Position numbers and translations under genes: made by a program. From contig JANXUN010000679.1 of the NCBI GenBank assembly GCA_025356185.1, positions 1 through 7,161 on the forward strand: 7,161 nt of DNA. The letters run 5' to 3'. Source of the stretch: Gemmatimonadaceae bacterium (GTDB lineage Bacteria > Gemmatimonadota > Gemmatimonadetes > Gemmatimonadales > Gemmatimonadaceae). The notes under the pieces are model-generated. The model worked only from the letters and a program-made list of their open reading frames with translations, did not search any database and had not been told where the DNA came from. This document shows positions 1 to 5,228 of this stretch, piece by piece (within the stretch, counting starts at the first letter, position 1; each line of letters starts with the position of its first letter).

Positions 1-498
1 TTCCAGGTTTTCGGGGGCTGGTTCAATGGCTACCACCAGTTTCGCGCCCGCTTTCAGGGCTTCGGTTGTAAAAACTCCAACGTTTGCCCCGCAATCGAGA
101 ACGGTGTCGCCGGGTTTGACAAAATGGGGGGCGGATCCGTAAATTTTCCGCTCCTGTTCGGCGAGATTGTAGGGAAGCACGAAATCGCTGCCTTCCGGAA
201 TCCAGTATTCTCCTTTGGGCGTCCGCCACTGGTGGAAACCGCGCTCGTCCTTCTGGATCAGGGTGCTTTCCCGGAGAATCCGGTTTTTGGCTTCGATTTG
301 GAGCGTTAAATTGGTACGGCTCTTCAAAGCTTCCTGTAGCGGGCAGTACCGGCTGCGACCGGCCAGTACTAAGGCTAATATCCGCACTGGGGGATACGCC
401 AAAGCGAGCGCCGCTGCTAAGAAAAGAGTTTTCGGAATCGTGTGGTGGCCGAGACGCAGCGTTCGGTTGGTGCGGCGACGCGCAGATCGAGCTGACAC
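1..498 (-). CDS. FkbM-family SAM-dependent methyltransferase, membrane-anchored, 3' end cut by window
   Basis: Reading down from a GTG at 498-496 gives 166 residues open to the window edge. Residues 133-141 read VLDCGANVG, the glycine-rich SAM-binding motif I, and residues 158-164 read IEPAPEN, the motif II acidic strand end. The phrasing is typical of FkbM methyltransferases (PF05050), which O-methylate sugars or other small molecules. Before the catalytic domain there is a basic stretch (residues 4-9) and a hydrophobic segment at about 25-46 rich in Leu/Ala. This suggests a type II signal anchor or uncleaved signal with the enzyme held at the membrane. No in-frame ATG exists. GTG 498 is chosen because it is the only usual start that keeps the hydrophobic segment whole; a TTG at 402 would cut it. 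The GTG touches the TAG of the nucleotidyltransferase gene and has no clear ribosome binding site, so coupled translation is likely. The acceptor substrate cannot be told. Confidence 0.85.
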   Translation of the reverse strand, partial: MSARSARRRTNRTLRLGHHTIPKTLFLAAALALAYPPVRILALVLAGRSRYCPLQEALKSRTNLTLQIEAKNRILRESTLIQKDERGFHQWRTPKGEYWIPEGSDFVLPYNLAEQERKIYGSAPHFVKPGDTVLDCGANVGVFTTEALKAGAKLVVAIEPAPENLE

Positions 499-1071
499 CT
501 AGACGTTCAGGTACTTCGCGAGCAAGTCGGCTACACTCAACTGATTGGACCACACTCGAAGATACTCTGCATCGAACAGACCTTTGTTGAGCGCGACAAG
601 GCGCTCAATGTCTCGATGTTGAACACCAGAAGACTCGCCTCCCAAGCGGTACCATCGCAATTTGGCGAGCAGAATGTCTTCCAATGATGCCACTGACAGT
701 TGATGCGCAACGCCAGGAAGTGTAACGCCGATTGCACGCCGGATTGCTTCGCGCTCAAAGGCTCCCGTGGCGGGAAACACATCAACCTTTAAGTAGGTCG
801 TTGCGTGGATGGCATTAAACGAGCGTCCGGAGAAAAATTCTTCGGCGGCGATGTCGGCGTCTACGGTGAACTGTGACTGCAGCGACGCAACCACGTGCCG
901 AAGTTGTGCTGGTGACATGTCGGCAACAATGTCGACGTCATTGGTGGCGCGTACTTCGCCGTGAACGCTTCCTGCAACCGATCCGCTGATGAAATAGGGA
1001 ACATCGTTTCTTTGCAGAGCCGATATAACACCGTCAATGGTGAGACCGAGGTCTAGCGGCTCACTCGTCAT
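499..1071 (-). CDS. Nucleotidyltransferase-fold protein (MNT/AbiEii-like, possible toxin)
   Basis: 190 residues, ATG start at 1071, TAG stop. The N-terminal half has the DNA-polymerase-beta superfamily signature: Gly-Ser at residues 30-31 after the strand YFI, the acidic pair D45-V-D47, and a third acidic residue D97 in LKVDVF. The segment 129-155 (SLEDILLAKLRWYRLGG, then QHRD) matches the C-terminal helical half of a widespread family of stand-alone nucleotidyltransferase-like proteins. Family members may transfer AMP or another nucleotide to a protein or RNA, and several relatives are toxins of type II/IV or type VII-like modules. Activity here is inferred. The all-acidic triad is present, so it is not obviously dead. 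The start overlaps the end of the 90-residue gene by 11 bases and has only a weak ribosome binding site, which points to translational coupling and a paired function. Confidence 0.85.
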   Translation of the reverse strand: MTSEPLDLGLTIDGVISALQRNDVPYFISGSVAGSVHGEVRATNDVDIVADMSPAQLRHVVASLQSQFTVDADIAAEEFFSGRSFNAIHATTYLKVDVFPATGAFEREAIRRAIGVTLPGVAHQLSVASLEDILLAKLRWYRLGGESSGVQHRDIERLVALNKGLFDAEYLRVWSNQLSVADLLAKYLNV

Positions 1072-1333
1072 CGGTACCCGAGGTGTCCATTGCTCGCGCC
1101 CGCGCTAGAAGCTCCGGCGGTATGTGAAAGCTGTCGCCGTACATTTGACGAAAAAATCTCTGAAGTACCGCGGCTCGTCCGTTGTGGCCCTCGACTCGTT
1201 CCGCACCAGCCCACGCTGCTGCGCGCGCAAGGTCTGAGAGCGCCATCATCCGCCGCAATCGCTCCTCAACAGGCATGCGGCGAATCATGTCGTCGTATGC
1301 GAATTGGACGGCTGCGCTGGTATCGGAGATCAT
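1061..1333 (-). CDS. Small helical partner of the nucleotidyltransferase (candidate antitoxin or accessory protein)
   Basis: 90 residues, ATG start at 1333, TGA stop. No catalytic motif is visible. The protein is mostly predicted helix with a central block at residues 21-46 (PVEERLRRMMALSDLARAAA onwards). It then has a segment ending in MYG at 64-66 and a PPELLARARA tail at 72-81. This layout resembles short proteins commonly encoded directly before nucleotidyltransferase-like genes; I recognise the pattern but not a named family. It lies 9 bases after the antitoxin-type gene and overlaps the nucleotidyltransferase gene by 11 bases, so the three form one transcription unit. A role as antitoxin, adaptor or modification target of the downstream enzyme is inference. 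It is not a HEPN protein, because no Rx4-6H motif is present. Confidence 0.75.
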   Translation of the reverse strand: MISDTSAAVQFAYDDMIRRMPVEERLRRMMALSDLARAAAWAGAERVEGHNGRAAVLQRFFRQMYGDSFHIPPELLARARAMDTSGTDDE

Positions 1334-1342
1334 GAATGCAAT

Positions 1343-1624
1343 CTACCGATTCGTGCGATTGATGTCAGCGTTCATTTTGCGAATGATTTCTTCGTCTTCA
1401 AGTTCGCCTGACAGTTGCAGTGCCTTTACGAGGTTAACGCCTTCGCGCACCGGCCCCATGTTGAATGTGGTCGGCACGTATGGGGTCGGTCTCGGATGAG
1501 CCTCGGCCTCGAGTCCACGCAGGATCACCCGATGCAGCAGCGCACGAATGGGAATCCCCTCGAGCTGGGCATCGTTGCGAAGCCGTTTTAACAGCGAGTC
1601 GTCGAGGTCGATGGTGATGCGCAT
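1343..1624 (-). CDS. Ribbon-helix-helix antitoxin, VapB type, without adjacent VapC
   Basis: 93 residues, ATG start at 1624, TAG stop. Residues 1-8 (MRITIDLD) form the DNA-contacting beta ribbon of a MetJ/Arc/CopG fold. Residues 9-40 supply the two helices, ending in RALLHRVILRGLEAE. The C-terminal part (about 60-85, GVNLVKALQLSGELEDEEII) is the acidic helix type that VapB antitoxins use to block PIN-domain VapC toxins. No PIN domain follows. The next genes are the 90-residue protein and the nucleotidyltransferase, so this is either an orphan that lost VapC or the repressor and antitoxin of an unusual three-gene unit. There is no usable ribosome binding site: AAGGG lies only one base from the ATG. 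The upstream promoter predicts a leaderless mRNA. Autoregulation is expected from the family and fits the palindromes at the promoter. Confidence 0.88.
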   Translation of the reverse strand: MRITIDLDDSLLKRLRNDAQLEGIPIRALLHRVILRGLEAEAHPRPTPYVPTTFNMGPVREGVNLVKALQLSGELEDEEIIRKMNADINRTNR

Positions 1625-1634
1625 ACCCTTATGC
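1621..1634. promoter_or_regulatory. Perfect palindrome GCATA-CCCT-TATGC over -10 box and start codon, candidate operator 2
   Basis: Two 5-base arms with a 4-base spacer. One arm covers part of the -10 hexamer and the other the ATG of the antitoxin gene. A bound repressor here would block both promoter melting and the leaderless start. Its arms differ from those of the other palindrome, so only one may be the true operator. The arms are short and could occur by chance. Confidence 0.35.
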
Positions 1635-1659
1635 TAGCCAAACATTCAGCGAATGTCAC
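1625..1659 (-). promoter_or_regulatory. Candidate sigma-70 promoter giving a leaderless antitoxin mRNA
   Basis: On the minus strand GTGACA (1659-1654, 5 of 6 to TTGACA) is followed by exactly 17 bases and TAGCAT (1636-1631, 4 of 6 to TATAAT, with the key TA and final T kept). Six bases later comes the ATG at 1624, so the A of the start codon falls where position +1 is expected. This would explain the absence of a properly spaced Shine-Dalgarno sequence. The promoter is read by eye and has not been scored. Confidence 0.55.
1642..1656. promoter_or_regulatory. Perfect palindrome ACATTC-AGC-GAATGT, candidate antitoxin operator 1
   Basis: Two 6-base arms with a 3-base spacer lie inside the promoter spacer and overlap the last three bases of the -35 box. 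Ribbon-helix-helix antitoxins bind short inverted repeats at their own promoters, so this is the natural operator candidate. A terminator for the SAM hydrolase gene is less likely because no T-run follows the hairpin on the minus strand. Confidence 0.5.
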
Positions 1660-1696
1660 CAGCTCAAAGCATCGCACCGAGCATCAACGCGAAGCT

Positions 1697-2446
1697 CTAA
1701 GACAGCAGCGTCACCGATTCCCCTCGCCGAACGCCGAACTGCGCGGCCGCACTGCCATCGCGCACCGCGAGCTCCAAAAACCCGCTTGATCCTGTCAGCG
1801 CCACCAGCTCACTCGGCTCGGCGTACGCGTACGTACGCACTACGCGCACATGCTGGCCATTCACAATCAGCGCATGCGCGCTGCGTGACATCAGGTTGGT
1901 CATCGCATTGCCAAAGCGATCGATCGTCAGCACGACACCCAGTATCGATCCATCGGGTTGGCGTGAGGGCTGTGGTGTGCGAAGGCGGATGGGATCGTGA
2001 AACGGTTCGCCGAGTGCTGCGAGTGGCGTTCCTGTGGCAAGCGCGGCTGCGGCAGGCGCAAAGACATCGCGTCCGTGAAATGTGGCGGACGCGTATTCGC
2101 TGAACGGCAATTGCACCACGCTGACATCGAGCTGAAAGAGCGCGGGCGACAGCACGCCGTTGTCGGGACCCACGAGATAGCGACCATCGCTGTGTACCGC
2201 AATCGCGTTGCGTGCGCCGCCGACACCTGGATCAACGACCACGATGTGCACGGTGCCGTGCGGAAAGCGTCGCCAGTAGCGTGCGAGTGTGAGTCGCGCG
2301 TGTTCGATGTCTTGGGGTGGAATGTCGTGCGACATGTCGAGCACGGGTAGTGTCGGTGCGAGCGACACGAGCACGCCTTTCATTTCGGCGACGTATCCGT
2401 CGGCGGTACTGAAGTCGGTGAGGAGCGTGATGACTGGCGTGGGCAT
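1697..2446 (-). CDS. S-adenosyl-L-methionine hydrolase (SAM hydroxide adenosyltransferase, former DUF62)
   Basis: 249 residues, ATG start at 2446, TAG stop; full length for the family. The enzyme hydrolyses SAM to adenosine and methionine in the cytoplasm. The N-terminal domain starts with ITLLTDF (6-12) and DGYV (16-19), which line the SAM pocket. It continues with VVVDPGVGG (69-77), GPDNGVL (93-99) and FHGRD (123-127). D72, R79 and H124 correspond to the Asp-Arg-His set that activates water in characterised members such as PH0463. The C-terminal beta domain carries DRFGNAMTNL (176-185) and a GFLELAVRDGSAA stretch near 222-234. The triad favours hydrolase over fluorinase or chlorinase. It follows the second lipoprotein gene after 49 bases with only a poorly placed ribosome site, so operon membership is uncertain. 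Its link to the outer-membrane genes is unclear; a role in controlling SAM level is inference. Confidence 0.93.
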   Translation of the reverse strand: MPTPVITLLTDFSTADGYVAEMKGVLVSLAPTLPVLDMSHDIPPQDIEHARLTLARYWRRFPHGTVHIVVVDPGVGGARNAIAVHSDGRYLVGPDNGVLSPALFQLDVSVVQLPFSEYASATFHGRDVFAPAAAALATGTPLAALGEPFHDPIRLRTPQPSRQPDGSILGVVLTIDRFGNAMTNLMSRSAHALIVNGQHVRVVRTYAYAEPSELVALTGSSGFLELAVRDGSAAAQFGVRRGESVTLLS

Positions 2447-2495
2447 TCAGGAAACGTGATGCCCTCGCAATGAGAAGGCAACGCGACCAACGAGC

Positions 2496-3854
2496 CTACT
2501 TCCGAAGCGATCGCAAAAGCGGCTCGTGATACTCGAAATCACGCGCACTGGTACGTGTGCGCTGCAAAACCTCGCGGCCGTCTGACGTGCGACTCACCGT
2601 TTTGCGAGAGATAGCAATGGCGTTACGCGTCGTCGCGAGTGGCGCCGGCGCGCGCTCAAAAACGGGAGACAAAAACGGTATGCAGTTCCACGTTTGTGCC
2701 TGGTTCACGGCGTATCCTGGTTCGCTGGGACTGCCCGTAAGCGAAAGCATATCGAGGACTACCGCCCGTGGAACCTGACTCGCATCCGCGGGCTGACCGA
2801 CCGACGGGCCGGTGCCGTACGTCGAAATCATTTGAATCGTCTTGAACTTCCCTTTTGCGCTCGCTGAAAGCAGCACGTACGCGAGATTGGCCTGCTGTGA
2901 CGGATATCCGCGACCAAAAATTCCCGTTCCGCCGGATAGGATGATCATGTTCGCGGAGAATGGATTATCCGTATCCGCGTCGGACGCAAACTGTTCAAAC
3001 TCTGCGCGCGACAAATCAACCTGACCCTGGTTGGGGGACGCGGCATTGTGATCGATCGCGTCCATCGCGATAACCTTGGCTTCACCCGGCTTGATGGGAT
3101 AGTCGCGTCCACTACCGGGGAACTGCATCAATAGTGAACTCAGCGTAAGCGCGGTCGAATCTTCTCGCAGCGCAAGATTGAATTTGTCGCACGGAAACTC
3201 GAGCCAACCGCCATGCAACGTGAGCGGTGTCCGCGCCAAATACATTCCATCCAAATACGCTGTCGTATCGCTGTTGTTGTACACCTCGGTGTATGTGCCC
3301 ATCCCATAGCCGAGATTGGTCGTGAGCGGATTGTTGAGCATGAAGAGCTCGGAGATCATTACCGAACCTCTGCGATTCGCTACGAGAGCGACCTCTTTGG
3401 AAGCCGGCGCGGGAGGACCTAAGAACGTGCCAACGCCGCCTGTGAAAACTGCCGCATCGCGATCATCAGGACCGAGCCTTGCTAGCTCGGACGCACTCAA
3501 TGTGCGATCAACACTAACTTGATAAGAGCCCTCGAGCAGATTCTCAAATTTCACGATGCCGGCCGCATCGGTCGTGAGCGTGCGTGGTGCAAAACTTGGA
3601 GCCGAACTTGTGAGTCGCACGACCAGACCCGCTGTGCTGATCCCTGCAGCGTTCGCGACCGACTGATCGCCAGCATCAACGGACACATGCACCGTAAACG
3701 ATGCGCGCTGAATGGCGCCCGTCGGCGGCTTCGTTGTGTCGGTCGGCGGAATAGTCAGTGACGTCGCGTCGGTCACCACGCCATGACCGCAGGCACCGGC
3801 AAGTACTGCGACAGCAACGGCAGACGTTGCGCAGAAAATTCGCAGTCCGCTCAT
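2496..3854 (-). CDS. DUF4876-type outer-membrane lipoprotein, second tandem copy
   Basis: 452 residues, ATG start at 3854, TAG stop. An export signal (residues 1-21) ends in AGA before C22, a loose lipobox, followed by a Thr/Pro linker at 34-45. Residues about 51-118 look like an immunoglobulin-type or carboxypeptidase-regulatory beta sandwich, with DAAGIVKFENLLEGSYQVSV as its last strands. From about 160 the DUF4876 core begins with ISELFML, TEVYNNSDTTAYLDG (189-203) and AMDAIDHN (263-270). The EVYNNSD and YLDG phrasing resembles lamin-tail-like adhesive domains. C222 and C391 are the only mature cysteines besides the lipid cysteine and are conserved in the paralog, so a disulfide is likely. 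The conserved end reads RDFEYHEPLLRSL. It lies 14 bases after the first copy. The likely role is a surface partner of the TonB-dependent receptor; the ligand is unknown. Confidence 0.88.
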   Translation of the reverse strand: MSGLRIFCATSAVAVAVLAGACGHGVVTDATSLTIPPTDTTKPPTGAIQRASFTVHVSVDAGDQSVANAAGISTAGLVVRLTSSAPSFAPRTLTTDAAGIVKFENLLEGSYQVSVDRTLSASELARLGPDDRDAAVFTGGVGTFLGPPAPASKEVALVANRRGSVMISELFMLNNPLTTNLGYGMGTYTEVYNNSDTTAYLDGMYLARTPLTLHGGWLEFPCDKFNLALREDSTALTLSSLLMQFPGSGRDYPIKPGEAKVIAMDAIDHNAASPNQGQVDLSRAEFEQFASDADTDNPFSANMIILSGGTGIFGRGYPSQQANLAYVLLSASAKGKFKTIQMISTYGTGPSVGQPADASQVPRAVVLDMLSLTGSPSEPGYAVNQAQTWNCIPFLSPVFERAPAPLATTRNAIAISRKTVSRTSDGREVLQRTRTSARDFEYHEPLLRSLRK

Positions 3855-3868
3855 GGATCGCTCGGCGT

Positions 3869-5212
3869 TCAGTTTTTCTTGAGTGATCGCAGCAGCGGAT
3901 CACGATACTCGAAGTCCCGCTCGCTCGTACGGGTACGCTGAAGAATTTCTTTGCCGGCCGGCGTCCTACCAATTGTTTTTCGCGCAATGGCAATTGGTGT
4001 TCGATTTGTTCCGAGCGGTGCAGGCGACCGTTCAAATGCTGGCGACATGAACGGTCGACATTGATTTGTTCCTGATAAGGCCGTCGGACTCGTGATCGAC
4101 AGCACGTCAAGCACCTTGTCTCGCGCCACACTATAGACATCTACGGTCTGACCAAGTCCATTGGATATCGTTCCGTACGTGGCGACCATTTTCACCGTTC
4201 GGAATTCCGAAACCGGCGTTGGCAGCAGTAGCACATACGCGATGTCCGTAGTCGTGTAAGGATAGCCACGACCGAAAATGCCCGTCCCACCAATCACATT
4301 GACCATGTTCGCGGAGAATGGATTGTCAGTGTCCGCGTCCGTCAAATACTGCTCAAAGTCCGCGCGCGAGAGATCTTGTTGCCCGAGATTTGGAGCTGCC
4401 GCGTTGTGATCGATGGCGTCCATCGCCACCACTTTCGCTTCGCCGGGGAGAATAGGATAATTGCGTCCATCACCCGGAAACTTCTGAAAGAGTGTGGTCA
4501 GCGTAATCGCTGTCGAATCATCACGCAGTGCTTGATTGTACTGTGCACACGGATATTCAAGCCAGCCACCATGCAATGTGAGTGGAGTTCGGGCCATAAG
4601 CATTCCATCCAAATAGACTGTCGTATCGCTGTTGTTGTATACCTCGATATACGTACCCATTCCGTAGCCAACATTCGTCGTGAGCGGATTATTGAGCTGA
4701 TAGATCTCTGACATCACCACCGATCCGCGGCGGTTTGCGACGAGCGTGATCTCCTTACCCGACGGCGCGGGAGGTGTCACCACCGCACCCACACCGCCAG
4801 CAAAGATGGAAGCGTCGCGGTCACTCGGCGCGAGTCTCGCCAGTTCCGCAGCGCTGAGCGTCCGATCTGTCGTTACCTGGTAGACGCCGTCTAACAGATT
4901 TTCGAAACGTACGGTACCGCTGGCGTCTGTCGTGAGCGTCCGCGGGGCAAATGTTGGGGAGCCGTTCGTGAGGCGCACGGTGAGTCCGGCCGTAGTAACG
5001 CCGGCAGTGTTCGCGAGCGCGAGATCTCCCAAGTCGATCGACACATGCACAGTGAGCGTCGCGCGCTGCACAGTGCCGGTCGGCGGCTTCGTCGAGTCAG
5101 TCGGTGGAATGGTTAGCGACGTTGCGTCGGTCACTATTCCATGACCGCACGCTGCACTTACGAACGCGATTGAAACTAACGTTGCAGCGCAAACGCTTCG
5201 TAGTGCTTTCAT
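3869..5212 (-). CDS. DUF4876-type outer-membrane lipoprotein, first tandem copy
   Basis: 447 residues, ATG start at 5212 with a good GGAG ribosome site six bases before it, TGA stop. It has the same plan as its downstream neighbour: signal peptide, C22 in VSAAC (an unusual Ser at -3), linker PPTDSTKPPTG, beta-sandwich domain to about 118, then the DUF4876 core. Conserved blocks are IEVYNNSDTTVYLDG (189-203), LTLHGGWLEYPC (211-222), AMDAIDHN (263-270) and FGRGYP (313-318). C222 and C385 match C222 and C391 of the second copy. Hand counting gives about 235 identical residues out of 340 without gaps; divergence is concentrated at 331-385, where short indels occur. It starts 16 bases after the barrel gene, so it is co-transcribed with barrel and receptor. 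Surface binding of a ligand handed to the receptor is inferred from context. Confidence 0.9.
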   Translation of the reverse strand: MKALRSVCAATLVSIAFVSAACGHGIVTDATSLTIPPTDSTKPPTGTVQRATLTVHVSIDLGDLALANTAGVTTAGLTVRLTNGSPTFAPRTLTTDASGTVRFENLLDGVYQVTTDRTLSAAELARLAPSDRDASIFAGGVGAVVTPPAPSGKEITLVANRRGSVVMSEIYQLNNPLTTNVGYGMGTYIEVYNNSDTTVYLDGMLMARTPLTLHGGWLEYPCAQYNQALRDDSTAITLTTLFQKFPGDGRNYPILPGEAKVVAMDAIDHNAAAPNLGQQDLSRADFEQYLTDADTDNPFSANMVNVIGGTGIFGRGYPYTTTDIAYVLLLPTPVSEFRTVKMVATYGTISNGLGQTVDVYSVARDKVLDVLSITSPTALSGTNQCRPFMSPAFERSPAPLGTNRTPIAIARKTIGRTPAGKEILQRTRTSERDFEYRDPLLRSLKKN

Positions 5213-5218
5213 CGCTCA

Positions 5219-5222
5219 CTCC
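5219..5222 (-). promoter_or_regulatory. Ribosome binding site GGAG of the first DUF4876 gene
   Basis: The minus strand reads GCGGAGTGAGCG directly before the ATG, placing GGAG six bases from the start. It is the best Shine-Dalgarno match in the window. The equivalent spacer before the second copy reads GCCGAGCGATCC, where the G-to-C change leaves only CGAG, so the second copy may be translated less well. Confidence 0.7.
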
Positions 5223-5228
5223 GCGTTG

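Larger units (their letters stand above)
2496..5228 (-). repeat. Tandem gene duplication, two diverged units of about 1.35 kb
   Basis: The two DUF4876 genes and their short upstream spacers are homologous at protein and DNA level. For example, 2951-2966 and 4309-4324 share the same bases, and both spacers contain an AACGC-GAG core on the minus strand. The homology therefore extends upstream of the start codons, as expected of a duplicated gene plus its spacer. Divergence to about 69% protein identity means the event is old. Confidence 0.85.

Noticed and set aside
345..371. Inverted repeat AGTACCGG ... CCGGCCAGTACT
   Set aside because: The arms match only with a two-base bulge, it is inside coding sequence, and it is not placed near a start or stop.
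23..553. Minus-strand open frame of 176 codons
   Set aside because: It overlaps the FkbM frame, whose motif I and motif II match a known family; the alternative translation has no recognisable pattern and crosses the nucleotidyltransferase stop.
1061..1333. HEPN partner of an MNT-HEPN toxin-antitoxin pair
   Set aside because: HEPN proteins carry an Rx4-6H motif. The only close match, R46-V-E-G-H50, has three spacer residues, and the protein is short for the family.
1061..1342. Remnant of a VapC PIN-domain toxin after the antitoxin gene
   Set aside because: No spaced acidic PIN residues or matching frame could be found; the space is filled by the intact 90-residue gene.
1625..1696. Rho-independent terminator after the SAM hydrolase gene
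   Set aside because: The only hairpin (1642-1656) is short, has three-base loop arms rich in A/T and is not followed by a T-run on the minus strand.
1697..2446. Fluorinase or chlorinase assignment for the SAM enzyme
   Set aside because: The Asp-Arg-His set of the hydroxide-using enzymes is present and I see no halogenase-specific insertion, so hydrolase fits better.
3953..3962. GCCGGCCGGC palindrome in the first DUF4876 gene
   Set aside because: Ten-base GC-only palindromes are expected by chance in DNA of this composition.
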